From Azospirillum brasilense (GTDB taxonomy: Bacteria; Pseudomonadota; Alphaproteobacteria; Azospirillales; Azospirillaceae): 64,000 bases of DNA. Positions 25,324-35,276 of the stretch are shown here, one piece after another. The DNA is taken from assembly GCF_008365405.1 (NCBI RefSeq), contig NZ_QOKV01000001.1:629333-693332 (forward strand), given 5' to 3'. Within the stretch, counting starts at the first letter, position 1. Each line of letters starts with the position of its first letter. The notes below the pieces were generated by a model. That model did not search any database, was not told the DNA's origin, and worked only from the letters and a program-made list of their open reading frames with translations. The position numbers and the translations under genes were made by a program.

Positions 25324-26510
25324 GATGCCTCCGCGACCGGGGCCGTGCCGGGCTGGGTGGACGCCAGCAGCCGATGGTACAGCTCGACCGTCTTCGCGCC
25401 CACCCGGTCGGACGCCATGTCGGATTCGACCAGACGCCGGCTGGCGGCGCCGAAGCGCTGGCGCAGGGCGGCGTCGCGCACCAGGGCTTCCAGCGCGTCG
25501 GCCAGGGCCGCGGCGTCGTCGGGCGGGACCAGCAGGGCGTTTTCGCCGGCGTGGGCCACTTCGCGGCAGCCCGGCACGTCGGTGGCGACGATGGCCCGCC
25601 CACAGGCCGCGGCCTCCAGCAGGCTCTTCGGCAGCCCCTCGCGGCGGGAGGCCAGCACGGCGATGTGGCAGCGCGCCCAGATCTGCCGCACGTCGGCGCT
25701 GTGGCCGGGCAGTTCGACGCCGGGCAGGGCGGCCCAGCGGTCCAGTTCGCCCTGGGTCACGGAGGTCGGGTTTTCCGGGTCGGGCGTGCCGGCCAGCAGC
25801 AGCCGGACGTCCAGCCCCCTGGCCTGCAGCATTTGTTGCGCCTCGACCAGCGGGCCGATGCCCTTGTCAGCCAGCAGCCGGGCGACGCAGCCCACCGTCA
25901 CCGGCGGCTCCGGCGGCTCGGGCAGCACCTGATAATGGGCGGTGTCGACGCCGGAGCCGCGGATGATCCAGGCGCGCTCGTCGGGCAGAAGCCCAGCGGC
26001 CACCAGCGTCTTCCGGTCGTCCTCGTTCTGCAGGATGGTCACGCTGTTCGGGCGCTTCAGCACGGTGCGCAGCAGCGGGCGGGCCGCGGCCCCGGCGACG
26101 CGGGACTTCAGCCCGCCGGTGCCGAGGAAGGCGGAGCCCAGCCCGGTCAGCGCGTTCACCACCGCCGGCACCCCGGCCAGCCCGGCGGCCAGCCCGCCCA
26201 GCAGCACCGGCTTCATGGCGACGTGGTGGACCAGATCCGGCGCCTCCCGCCGGTACAGCGCGGCGATCTCCGCCACGGCGGACAGGGCGCCCGCCGGGTT
26301 GATGCTGCGCCGCTGCCAGGACAGCGGCAGCACGCGGAAGCCCTCCGCCTCGATGCGCGGGCCGTGCTGGGCGACGCGGGTGGCGACGGCGACCTCGAAC
26401 CCGGCCTCGCGGGCGGCGCGGGCCATGGGCAGGCGGTGGGACCAGAAATACCAGTCCTCCGTCACCAGATAGATCAGCTTGCGGCCGGCGTTTGTGGGTC
26501 TGGTGCTCAC
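25320..26510 (-). CDS. GT4-family glycosyltransferase
   Basis: A 396-residue GT-B fold glycosyltransferase, probably cytoplasmic and acting on a lipid-linked glycan. Seen: N-terminal LIYLVTEDWYFWSHRLPMAR (acceptor domain), VHHVAMKPVLLGGLAAGLAG, then the C-terminal GT4 donor domain VGCVARLLADKGIGPLVEAQ, LLLAGTPDPENPTSV, and the nucleotide-sugar site VLASRREGLPKSLLEAAACG with the EX7E arrangement. GTG 26510 was chosen because it begins just before the first strand; the longer frame runs into the upstream gene. Linked by a 4-base overlap to the WecA-like gene. Confidence 0.9.
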   Translation of the reverse strand: MSTRPTNAGRKLIYLVTEDWYFWSHRLPMARAAREAGFEVAVATRVAQHGPRIEAEGFRVLPLSWQRRSINPAGALSAVAEIAALYRREAPDLVHHVAMKPVLLGGLAAGLAGVPAVVNALTGLGSAFLGTGGLKSRVAGAAARPLLRTVLKRPNSVTILQNEDDRKTLVAAGLLPDERAWIIRGSGVDTAHYQVLPEPPEPPVTVGCVARLLADKGIGPLVEAQQMLQARGLDVRLLLAGTPDPENPTSVTQGELDRWAALPGVELPGHSADVRQIWARCHIAVLASRREGLPKSLLEAAACGRAIVATDVPGCREVAHAGENALLVPPDDAAALADALEALVRDAALRQRFGAASRRLVESDMASDRVGAKTVELYHRLLASTQPGTAPVAEAS

Positions 26511-26520
26511 GGGACGGGCC

Positions 26521-27504
26521 TCAGGCAATGCCGTGATAGTCCTTGTACCACGCGATGAAGCGGGGCAGGCCGACGTCGATCGGCGTCTTCGGCTCATAGC
26601 CCAGGTCGCGGCGGCTCGCCTCGATGTCGGCGGTGGTTTCCGGCACGTCGCCCATCTGCAAGGGCTCCATGACCTTCACCGCCTCGCGGCCCAGCGATTC
26701 CTCAATGATGCCGATGAAGCGCATCAGGTCCTCGGTGCGGTTGTTGCCGAGGTTGTAGACGGTGTGCGGCGCGCCGTTGACGTCGGGTTTCGCCGGGCAG
26801 TCCAGCGTAGCCAGGACGCCCGCCGCGATGTCCTCGACAAAGGTGAAGTCGCGCTTCATCCGGCCCTCGTTGAAGACGCGGATCGGCTGGCCCGCCATGA
26901 TCGCGTCGGCGAACAGGTAGGCGGCCATGTCCGGACGTCCCCAGGGGCCGTAGACGGTGAAGAAGCGCAGGCCCGTCGCCGGAAACTTGTAGAGGTGGCA
27001 GTAGGCGTAAGTCATCATCTCCGCCGCCTTCTTGGTGGCGGCGTAGATGGACATGGGGGAGTCGACGCGGTCCTCCACCGAGAAAGGCATCTTCTTGTTG
27101 GCGCCGTAGACGGAGGAGGTGGAGGCGTAGACGAAATGCTGCAGCTTCGGCATGCGCCGTGCGGCTTCGAGCATCGCCACCTGCCCGGTGACGTTGGCGT
27201 CCACGTAGGCGTAGGGGTTCTCCAGCGAATAGCGCACGCCGGCCTGGGCGGCCAGATGCACGACGCCGCTCGCTTCCGCGAAGTCGGGGGCCAGCGCCTC
27301 GATGGCGGCGCGGTCGGACACGTCGGCCTTGACGAAGCGGAAGCCGGGGCGGGCGGCGAGGCGGGCCAGCCGCGCCTCCTTCAACGCCACGGAATAGTAG
27401 TCGTTGAGGTTGTCGATCCCCAACACCGTCTCGCCGCGATCCAACAGGGCCGCCGCGACGTGCGAGCCGATGAAACCGGCCGCGCCGGTGACCACGATCG
27501 TCAT
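26521..27504 (-). CDS. UDP-glucuronate 4-epimerase-type NAD-dependent epimerase
   Basis: Extended SDR probably converting UDP-glucuronate to UDP-galacturonate for surface glycans. 327 residues. Seen: VVTGAAGFIGSHVAAALL at the N-terminus with the GxxGxxG loop, IDNLNDYYSVALKEARL (typical of this branch), VVHLAAQAGVRYS, YASTSSVYGANKKMPFS, YAATKKAAEMM with the Tyr-Lys pair, FFTVYGPWGRPDMA, and RDFTFVEDIAAGV. The DNDYY and GPWGRPDMA signatures distinguish this group from GalE. ATG 27504 has GGTGGAT upstream. First gene of the leftward glycan cluster, with the GT gene 10 bases on. Confidence 0.92.
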   Translation of the reverse strand: MTIVVTGAAGFIGSHVAAALLDRGETVLGIDNLNDYYSVALKEARLARLAARPGFRFVKADVSDRAAIEALAPDFAEASGVVHLAAQAGVRYSLENPYAYVDANVTGQVAMLEAARRMPKLQHFVYASTSSVYGANKKMPFSVEDRVDSPMSIYAATKKAAEMMTYAYCHLYKFPATGLRFFTVYGPWGRPDMAAYLFADAIMAGQPIRVFNEGRMKRDFTFVEDIAAGVLATLDCPAKPDVNGAPHTVYNLGNNRTEDLMRFIGIIEESLGREAVKVMEPLQMGDVPETTADIEASRRDLGYEPKTPIDVGLPRFIAWYKDYHGIA

Positions 27505-27700
27505 ATCCACCATCCTTGACGGGCCTGCGCCGGCCAGACGCTTGCCTTTAAAAAAGTCACGCGCGCGCGCGTCAACAGCCCGTCTTATGCCCGAGCCCGT
27601 CGCGGGACGCCAGTCCGCAAAAATCCTCCGCCGCTTGACAGCCGCCGGGCGCACCCGATCTACTGCCGCAACCTTAATCACGTTGCCGAGCCGGACATCC

Positions 27701-28039
27701 ATGCCGCCGAAGAAGAATCCCGCGAACCTCAACCCGCTTCAGCTCAAGACGCTGACCCTCCTTCAGGAACTCGCCCGTCTGGAGCAGAAGCCGGTCGAAG
27801 GCGAGGAGGGGGCCTTCCAGGTCACCAACCTGCCGCACGCCCATGGCAACCACTTCCATTTGGGCAGCGCGGTCGTCGCTTCCCGCGACGCCACCGGCCT
27901 GACCAACGAGGCCGTCTGGACCATCCTCGAACGCAAGGGCATGCTGCGCCGCGATCCCGGTTACGGGGTCGTGACCGCCGAGGGCATGGCCTACGAGACG
28001 GGTCTGCGCGACAGCATCCTGCACCGGTCCGACCACTAA
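27701..28039 (+). CDS. Hypothetical protein, small alpha/beta
   Basis: A 112-residue cytoplasmic protein that I do not recognise. It has a basic start (MPPKKNPANLNPLQLKTLTL), a central part with histidines (VTNLPHAHGNHFHLGSAVVA), then TNEAVWTILERKGMLRRDP resembling a helix-turn-helix wing, and YETGLRDSILHRSDH at the end. ATG 27701 is preceded by a 196-base gap with a CG-alternating tract; the frame remains open far upstream, but the compact protein begins here. asnB starts 17 bases later, so co-transcription is likely. Confidence 0.7.
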   Translation: MPPKKNPANLNPLQLKTLTLLQELARLEQKPVEGEEGAFQVTNLPHAHGNHFHLGSAVVASRDATGLTNEAVWTILERKGMLRRDPGYGVVTAEGMAYETGLRDSILHRSDH

Positions 28040-28056
28040 GGGCGAGGGCGCGCGCC

Positions 28057-30024
28057 GTGTGCGGCATCTGCGGCTTTCTGGCCGGCCCGGGCTCTGAGTC
28101 CGGCCTTGAGGCCACGGCGCGGCGCATGGCCGACACCATCGCCCACCGCGGTCCCGATGGGGACGGCGTGTGGGCCGATGGCGAGGCCGGGATCGCGCTC
28201 GGCCACCGGCGGCTCGCCATCGTCGAGCTGTCGCCGCTGGGCCGACAGCCGATGGAGTCGGCGGACGGGCGCTGGGTGATCGCCTACAACGGCGAGATCT
28301 ACAATTTCCAGGATTTGCGGGCGGAACTCGAAGCCGCCGGCCACCAATTCCGCGGCCATTCGGACACCGAAGTGCTGCTGGAAGGCTGCGCCGCCTGGGG
28401 CGTCGAGCGCGCTGTGCGCCGCCTGGTCGGCATTTTCGCCTTCGCCCTGTGGGACCGCCGCGAGCGCACGCTCGTTCTGGTGCGCGACCATCTGGGGGTG
28501 AAGCCGCTCTATTGGTCGCGGATGGGCGGGGCGCTGCTGTTCGGCTCCCAGCCCAAGGCGTTGCGCGCCCATCCGGCTTTCGCGGCGGAAATCGACCGCG
28601 ACGCGCTGTCCGCCTATCTGCGTTTCAGCTACGTCCCGGCGCCGCACAGCATCTACCAGGGCGTCCACAAGCTGGAGCCGGGCAGCATCCTGACCGTCCG
28701 TCCGGGGCGCGACCCCAAGCGCACCGTCTATTGGGACGCCGGTGCGGCGGCACGGGCCGGCATTGCCGACCGGCTGTCGCTGTCCGACGCCGACGCGACG
28801 GAAGCGCTGGAATCGCTGCTCAAGGACGCGGTCGGGCGGCAGATGATGGCCGACGTGCCGCTGGGCGCCTTCCTGTCCGGCGGGATCGACAGCTCCACCG
28901 TCGTCGCGCTGATGCAGGCGCAGAGCGCGCGGCCGGTGCGCACCTTCACCATCGGGTTCGGCGAGGACGGCTACGACGAGGCGGTCCACGCCCGCGCCGT
29001 CGCCGCCCACCTCGGCACCGAGCACACCGAGCTTCGGGTGGAGGCCAGCCACGCGCTGGAAGTCATCCCCAGGCTGGCCGACTGGTACGACGAGCCCTTC
29101 GCCGACAGCTCGCAGATCCCGACTCTGCTGGTCTCGGAGATGACCCGGCGTTCCGTCACCGTGGCGCTGTCCGGCGACGGCGGCGATGAGCTGTTCGCCG
29201 GCTACAACCGCTATCTCACGGCGCCCGCCTTGTGGCGGCGCATGGCCTCGCTGCCCGCCGGGCTGCGCCGGGGCGCCGCCGGGCTGATCCGCGCCGTCCG
29301 GCCCGCCGGCTGGGACGCGCTGGCCGGGCTGATCCCCGAGAGGCGCCGCCCGCGCCAGACCGGTGACAAGCTGCACAAGCTGGCCGGCGTGCTGGACGCC
29401 GCCGGGCCGGACGCCATCTACCGCCGTCTGGTCAGCCAGTGGCAGGAGCCCGATGCGCTGGTCCGCGGCGGGCGGGAGCCGCATGGCCCGGCCTGGGACG
29501 ACGGGCTGGCCGCGGGCATCCCGGATTTCGTCGAGCGCATGCAGCATCTCGACAGCGTCACCTATCTGCCGGACGACATCCTGGCGAAGGTGGACCGCGC
29601 CAGCATGGGCGTGTCGCTGGAGGCGCGCGTGCCGCTGCTCGATCATCGGGTGGTGGAGTTCGCCTGGCGCGTGCCGCAATCGCAGAAGCTGCGCGACGGC
29701 AAGGGCAAGTGGCTGCTCCGGCAGGTCCTTTACCGCCATGTCCCGCCGGTCCTGGTGGAGCGGCCCAAGGCCGGCTTCGCCATCCCGCTGGACGGCTGGC
29801 TGCGCGGCCCGCTGCGCGACTGGGCGGAGGATTTGCTGGACGAGGGGCGGCTGCGCCGGGAAGGCTTCTTCGACCCCGCGCCGATCCGCGCCTGCTGGGC
29901 GGAGCATCTGGCGGGGACCCGCAACAACCAGCACCGGCTCTGGAACGTGCTGATGTTCCAGGACTGGAACCGCCGCTGGGGCAGCGCCGCCGCCCCGGCT
30001 CCGCTTGCCGCGAGCGCCGCATGA
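28057..30024 (+). CDS. asnB: Asparagine synthetase (glutamine-hydrolysing)
   Basis: Makes asparagine, or amidates a related acid, from aspartate, glutamine and ATP in the cytoplasm. 655 residues. N-terminal glutaminase domain with nucleophile Cys2 in MCGICGFLAG, IAHRGPDGDGVW, ALGHRRLAIVE and YNGEIYNFQDLR; C-terminal synthetase domain with the PP-loop FLSGGIDSSTVVALM at about residue 273, then TIGFGEDGYDEAVHARAVA, ALSGDGGDELFAGYNRY and VDRASMGVSLEARVPLLDH. GTG 28057 is forced, since the nucleophile must be residue 2. Such paralogues lie beside glycan loci in many bacteria, but substrate cannot be told here. Confidence 0.94.
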   Translation: MCGICGFLAGPGSESGLEATARRMADTIAHRGPDGDGVWADGEAGIALGHRRLAIVELSPLGRQPMESADGRWVIAYNGEIYNFQDLRAELEAAGHQFRGHSDTEVLLEGCAAWGVERAVRRLVGIFAFALWDRRERTLVLVRDHLGVKPLYWSRMGGALLFGSQPKALRAHPAFAAEIDRDALSAYLRFSYVPAPHSIYQGVHKLEPGSILTVRPGRDPKRTVYWDAGAAARAGIADRLSLSDADATEALESLLKDAVGRQMMADVPLGAFLSGGIDSSTVVALMQAQSARPVRTFTIGFGEDGYDEAVHARAVAAHLGTEHTELRVEASHALEVIPRLADWYDEPFADSSQIPTLLVSEMTRRSVTVALSGDGGDELFAGYNRYLTAPALWRRMASLPAGLRRGAAGLIRAVRPAGWDALAGLIPERRRPRQTGDKLHKLAGVLDAAGPDAIYRRLVSQWQEPDALVRGGREPHGPAWDDGLAAGIPDFVERMQHLDSVTYLPDDILAKVDRASMGVSLEARVPLLDHRVVEFAWRVPQSQKLRDGKGKWLLRQVLYRHVPPVLVERPKAGFAIPLDGWLRGPLRDWAEDLLDEGRLRREGFFDPAPIRACWAEHLAGTRNNQHRLWNVLMFQDWNRRWGSAAAPAPLAASAA

Positions 30025-30179
30025 CGACCGACGAGACGACCAAGATTCCCGCTGCGACTCCCGCCGCCCCGCCGAAGAAGGACGACAAGCAGGACCGGCT
30101 CGCCGCCCGCCTGCGCGAGAACCTGCGCAAGCGCAAGGAGCAGGCGCGCGGGCGGGAGAAGGACGGCCAGCCGGGCTGA
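30021..30179 (+). CDS. Small, highly charged protein coupled to asnB
   Basis: A 52-residue protein with threonine/alanine/proline-rich first 20 residues and a strongly basic second half (KKDDKQDRLAARLRENLRKR), predicted as one amphipathic or coiled helix. The ATG overlaps the asnB stop by four bases (ATGA), strong evidence that it is translated. It resembles short unannotated proteins of alphaproteobacteria in composition only; no function is known. A hairpin follows nine bases downstream. Confidence 0.65.
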   Translation: MTTDETTKIPAATPAAPPKKDDKQDRLAARLRENLRKRKEQARGREKDGQPG

Positions 30180-30187
30180 CTGTCATT

Positions 30188-30215
30188 AACCGATGACGCA
30201 TTTGCCGCATCGGTT
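30188..30215 (+). terminator. Hairpin after the asnB operon
   Basis: Perfect 8-bp stem AACCGATG / CATCGGTT with a 12-base loop, 9 bases after the small gene. No T-run follows, so it may be a weak or factor-assisted terminator, or only an mRNA 3' stabiliser. Confidence 0.45.
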
Positions 30216-30271
30216 CGGAGTTGGTCGCACGGTATCGTTGCCGCCGATCCGGAACGGGGCAGGGCAGGGCC

Positions 30272-31201
30272 ATGGTGGTTGAGTCGGCGCGGGCGCGCCT
30301 GTGGGGCTATGGCTGCATCGTCGCCTCAGCCCTGCTGTTCGGCGTGGCCGGGACGGCGGCCAAGATGATGTTCGTCGCCTCCATGCCGCCGCTGGTCATG
30401 ATCGCGGTGCGCGCCATGGTGTCCGCCGCTGTGCTGGCCCTGATCATGCTGACGCTCGGCCGGCCGATCCGGGTGCGGCGGGCGGACCTGCCGTTCCTGG
30501 GGGAGCTGGCGGTCTGGCTGACGCTGGTCAACCTGACCTTCTTCTACGCCATCGCCCTGACCAACGTGGCGCTGGCGCTGATGCTGGAATACACCGCGCC
30601 CATGCTGATCGTGGCCGCCGGGCTGCTGCTCGGCACCCACCGGATGAACCGGGCGGTCGCGCTGATCCTGGTGGGCAACGCCGCCGGCTGCTTCCTGCTG
30701 GTCGGCGCCTACGACCCGGCCCTGTGGTCGGGCAACGCGCTGGGGGCGGCGGTCGGCATGCTCTGCGCCGTGTCCTTCGCCGCCTACAACGTCCGCTGCG
30801 CCCACGGCCACCGGCGGGGGCTGGACAGCTGGTCGATGACCTTCTGGCCTTTCTTCCTGTCGGCGCTGTTCTGGCTGCTCGCCACTCCGGCCATTGATTA
30901 CGCGGCGGTCGAGGTGACCTGGGAGACGGTGGGCTTCGTGCTGTTCATCGGTGTGTTCGGCACGGTGGCGCCCTACTGGCTCTATCTGGAGGGGCTGAAA
31001 ACCATCGAGCCGTTCCCGGCGACGGTGATCGGCATGCTCGATCCCGTCTTCGCCGGGGTGACGGCCTTCCTGCTGCTGGGCGAAACCTTCGAGCCGCCCC
31101 AACTGGCCGGAATGGCCGTGGTCTGCGCGGTGATCGTCTTCCTGAAGCGCAACGAATCCGCCGTGCAGGCTATTCCGCGTCCGGCCGCAGAGCCTTCCTG
31201 A
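30272..31201 (+). CDS. EamA/DMT-family transporter
   Basis: Inner-membrane protein of the drug/metabolite transporter superfamily, 309 residues with ten hydrophobic segments in two EamA repeats. Seen: first repeat ALLFGVAGTAAKMMFVASMP through FYAIALTNVALALMLEYTAP, second repeat from GNALGAAVGMLCAVSFAAYN to KTIEPFPATVIGMLDPVFAG, then LLLGETFEPPQLAGMAVV. The EYTAP and DPVFA turns are typical of EamA halves. Substrate unknown. ATG 30272 chosen because the first span begins soon after. Its 3' end overlaps the convergent GNAT gene by 32 bases. Confidence 0.9.
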   Translation: MVVESARARLWGYGCIVASALLFGVAGTAAKMMFVASMPPLVMIAVRAMVSAAVLALIMLTLGRPIRVRRADLPFLGELAVWLTLVNLTFFYAIALTNVALALMLEYTAPMLIVAAGLLLGTHRMNRAVALILVGNAAGCFLLVGAYDPALWSGNALGAAVGMLCAVSFAAYNVRCAHGHRRGLDSWSMTFWPFFLSALFWLLATPAIDYAAVEVTWETVGFVLFIGVFGTVAPYWLYLEGLKTIEPFPATVIGMLDPVFAGVTAFLLLGETFEPPQLAGMAVVCAVIVFLKRNESAVQAIPRPAAEPS

Positions 31202-31649
31202 GCCAGATCTGCGTGTGCCCGGGCGGGTAGCCCTCCATCTCCGCCCAGACCTCGTAGCCCTGCTTGCGATAAAAGCCCGGCGCCTGGAAATCGTAGGTGT
31301 AGAGGCGCGACCAGCGGCAGCCGCGTTTCACCGCCTCCTCTTCCGCGGCGGCGAGCAGGCGGGCGCCGAGCCCGCCGCCGCGCCGGCTGTCATGGACCCA
31401 CAGATAGTCCACATACAGCCACTCCCAGTTCGTGTAGCCGGTCAGCCCGGCCATCAACGCCCCGTCGGCGTCGCGGACGGTGATCATGATCTCCCGCAGG
31501 TCGTAGGGGGCGGTGAAGCGCTCGTTGAAGGCGCGCAGTTCGCCGTGGATCTGCTTCACCTCGTCCGGGTCGAGCAGCCCGGAAAGGGAGAGGGTCAGCC
31601 CGGCCACCATGCTGTCCTGGGTGTTGTCCCGGGCGCTGTCCTGTGTCAC
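31170..31649 (-). CDS. GNAT-family N-acetyltransferase
   Basis: A 159-residue acetyl-CoA-dependent acetyltransferase. Seen: IMITVRDADGALMAGLTGYT, YVDYLWVHDSRRGGGLGARL with the acetyl-CoA loop RRGGGLG, AAAEEEAVKRGCRWSRLYTY, and FQAPGFYRKQGYEVWAEMEG, the typical GNAT motif B. GTG 31649 has AAAGGACGG upstream with correct spacing. The last 32 bases are shared antisense with the EamA gene. The acceptor is unknown; the subgroup of this length with PPGHTQIWLRK often acts on small amines. Confidence 0.87.
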   Translation of the reverse strand: MTQDSARDNTQDSMVAGLTLSLSGLLDPDEVKQIHGELRAFNERFTAPYDLREIMITVRDADGALMAGLTGYTNWEWLYVDYLWVHDSRRGGGLGARLLAAAEEEAVKRGCRWSRLYTYDFQAPGFYRKQGYEVWAEMEGYPPGHTQIWLRKALRPDAE

Positions 31650-31880
31650 GCGGTCCGTCCTTTCAATTGCGGCGGGAGAAGGGCTTCCATGAGAAAAAGC
31701 CTCAATTCCTTCCCTTGAGCGTGCCCGCATGCTCCGCTACAACGCCTGACAGATTCAATCCCCGTAAGACCCGAGACGTCCGCCGACGATGGACGTGTCG
31801 TGGACCCTCGGACCCGCAAGATGGCCTAATCCGCCGGGCTTCGGCCTTTTCGACAGCATCTGACCGGACAAGACAGCTTC

Positions 31881-33185
<1,305 letters not shown>

Positions 33186-33229
33186 CGGCGTCCTCCGCCC
33201 GTTCAGCCGTCCACAGCGAAGGGAAGCTC

Positions 33230-33694
33230 ATGACCGCCACGTCGATCCGCCTGCGCGCCCAGGATGCCGAGGATCTGAAAGTCGTCTCCGCCTGCCTGCA
33301 GGACGCCATCCTGCCGATCGGCGACATGTGCTTCCTGCCCGAAGAGGCGCGCTTCGTGCTGGTGGCCAACCGCTTCAAGTGGGAGACGGCGGACCGGCGC
33401 CGCCCCGGCCCCACCGCCGACGACGACCAGCTGAATCCGTTCGAGCGCGTCAATTGCGGCGTGCGGATCGAAGGGGTGACGGCGGTCAAGCTCCGCGGCC
33501 TCGACGTGAGGAACCGCGCGCAGATCCTGGAACTGCTCTCCGTCGAGGCGGTGGAGGGCGCCCTGGTCCTGAATTTCGCCGGCGGCGCCTGCATCCGGCT
33601 GGAAAGCCCGTCCTGGACCTGCTTCGTGGAGGATCTGGGCGAGCCCTGGCCGACCGGCTGCAAGCCCTGCCATCCATTGGAAGACGAACAATAA
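33230..33694 (+). CDS. DUF2948 family protein
   Basis: A 154-residue cytoplasmic protein of DUF2948, a family found after murA in alphaproteobacteria. Seen: LRLRAQDAEDLKVVSACLQD-type start (RLRAQDAEDLKVVSA), MCFLPEEARFVLVANRFKWE, FERVNCGVRIEGVTAVKLRG, VLNFAGGACIRLE and DLGEPWPTGCKPCH. No catalytic motif is obvious. GAAGGGAAG precedes the ATG. 44 bases after murA, so probably the same transcript; a role in cell-wall synthesis is only suggested by synteny. Confidence 0.85.
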   Translation: MTATSIRLRAQDAEDLKVVSACLQDAILPIGDMCFLPEEARFVLVANRFKWETADRRRPGPTADDDQLNPFERVNCGVRIEGVTAVKLRGLDVRNRAQILELLSVEAVEGALVLNFAGGACIRLESPSWTCFVEDLGEPWPTGCKPCHPLEDEQ

Positions 33695-33707
33695 TTGGGA
33701 GACCGCC

Positions 33708-34127
33708 ATGAAGGCGCGGGTGAAGTGGGTTGACGGGCGGATGTTCGTCGGCGAGTCCGGCAGCGGCCATGCCGTGATCATGGACGGCGCGCCGGAGGCG
33801 GGCGGGCGCAACCTGGGCATCCGGCCCATGGAGATGCTGCTGATCGGCATGGGCGGCTGCACCGGCTTCGACGTGGTGATGATCCTGGAGAAGGGCCGTC
33901 AGGCCATCACCGACTGCGTGGCCGAGATCGAGGCCGAGCGCGCCGAGACCGACCCCAAGGTCTTCACCAGGATCCACGTCCATTTCGTGGTCACCGGGCG
34001 CGGCCTGGACCCGGCGAAGGTGGAGCGCGCCATCGCCCTGTCGGCGGAGAAATACTGCTCCGCCTCCATCATGCTGGGCGCCACCGCCGCGATCACCCAC
34101 GATTTCGAGATCGTCGAGGCGCCGTAA
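33708..34127 (+). CDS. OsmC/Ohr family protein
   Basis: A 139-residue protein of the OsmC family, thiol peroxidases that reduce organic hydroperoxides in the cytoplasm, or uncharacterised YhfA-type relatives. Both redox cysteines are visible: the first in LLIGMGGCTGFDVVMIL at about residue 50 and the second in SAEKYCSASIMLG at about residue 112. The N-terminal VKWVDGRMFVGESGSGHAVI is typical of YhfA-like OsmC. GGGAGACC precedes ATG 33708. 13 bases after the DUF2948 gene. Confidence 0.9.
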   Translation: MKARVKWVDGRMFVGESGSGHAVIMDGAPEAGGRNLGIRPMEMLLIGMGGCTGFDVVMILEKGRQAITDCVAEIEAERAETDPKVFTRIHVHFVVTGRGLDPAKVERAIALSAEKYCSASIMLGATAAITHDFEIVEAP

Positions 34128-34223
34128 GCGCAACGGCGGCGGAACTGTGGTGGCGGAACCGGCGGGCTCCGGGCGGGTTGGGACAGCGTCGATGCTCGTC
34201 CCTGCCCACGGAGCCCTGCCGCC

Positions 34224-35255
34224 ATGCCCACCAATCCCGTTGCCGGCCGGAACCGGCCCGTCGTCGTCGTCACCGGAGCGTCCGCCGGGGTCGGGCGGGC
34301 GACGGCGCTCGCCTTCGCGCGGGAATGGGGTGCGGCGGTCGGGCTGATCGCCCGCTCCCGTGACGCGCTGAAGGCGGTGGCGGCGGAGATCGAGCGGCAC
34401 GGCGGCACGGCGCTGGTGCTGCCCGCCGACGTGGCCAACGCCGAGGCGGTGGAGGCCGCCGCCGAGCAGGTCGAGCAATCGCTCGGCCCCATCGACGTCT
34501 GGGTCAACAACGCCATGGTGACGGTGTTCGGGCGCATCCGCGACCTGACGCCCGAGGAAATCCGGCGGGTGACCGAGGTCACCTATCTCGGCTCCGTACA
34601 CGGCACGATGGCGGCGCTGCGCCGCATGCTGCCGCGCGACCGCGGCCTGGTCCTTCAGGTCGGGTCGGCGCTGGCCTACCGCTCCATCCCGCTCCAGGCC
34701 GCCTATTGCGGGGCCAAGAGCGCCATCCGCGGCTTCATCGACAGCCTGCGCTCGGAACTGATCCACGACGGCAGCCGTGTTCGGGTGACCATGGTCCATC
34801 TGCCCGCCGTCAATACCCCGCAGTTCGACTGGGCGCGCAGCCACATGCCGCACCGGGCGAAGCCGGTCGGCGCCATCTTCGACCCGGATGACATCGGCCG
34901 CGCGATCGTCCGGGCCGCGGCGGATCCGAAGCGCGAGCACTGGCTGGGCTTCACCACCGCCGAGGCGATCCTTGGGACGCAGGCGCTTCCCGCCTACGCC
35001 GATTACCGGGCGGCCTTCACCGCCTTCGAGGGGCAGGAGACGGAGGAGGCGGAAGCGCCCGGCCGGCCCGACAACCTGTTCGAGCCGGTGCCCGGCCTGC
35101 ACCGCACGCACGGGCGCTTCACCGGGCAGGAGGAGCGCTTGGCGCTGAGCACCACGGGAACCGCGGCGCGCGGCTTCGCCTTCCTTGCCGGTCTTGCGGT
35201 GGTTGGAGGGATCGGCTACGCCGCACGGGCGGCGCTGCGGAAGGAGCGCGCCTGA
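34224..35255 (+). CDS. Membrane-tailed short-chain dehydrogenase/reductase
   Basis: A 343-residue SDR with an unusual C-terminal tail. Seen: VVVTGASAGVGRATALAFA with the TGxxxGxG cofactor loop, LPADVANAEAV, VNNAMVTVFGRI, VLQVGSALAYRSIPLQAAYC with catalytic serine, YCGAKSAIRGF with the Tyr-Lys pair, and then an additional region past residue 250 (LGFTTAEAILGTQALPAYAD) and a hydrophobic tail AFLAGLAVVGGIGYAARAAL near 316-336 that may anchor it. This long form is often annotated as SDR of unknown substrate. No strong ribosome-binding site; the start is at the first ATG of the fold. Confidence 0.88.
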   Translation: MPTNPVAGRNRPVVVVTGASAGVGRATALAFAREWGAAVGLIARSRDALKAVAAEIERHGGTALVLPADVANAEAVEAAAEQVEQSLGPIDVWVNNAMVTVFGRIRDLTPEEIRRVTEVTYLGSVHGTMAALRRMLPRDRGLVLQVGSALAYRSIPLQAAYCGAKSAIRGFIDSLRSELIHDGSRVRVTMVHLPAVNTPQFDWARSHMPHRAKPVGAIFDPDDIGRAIVRAAADPKREHWLGFTTAEAILGTQALPAYADYRAAFTAFEGQETEEAEAPGRPDNLFEPVPGLHRTHGRFTGQEERLALSTTGTAARGFAFLAGLAVVGGIGYAARAALRKERA

Positions 35256-35276
35256 CGGCGGGTCACGGACGGCACA

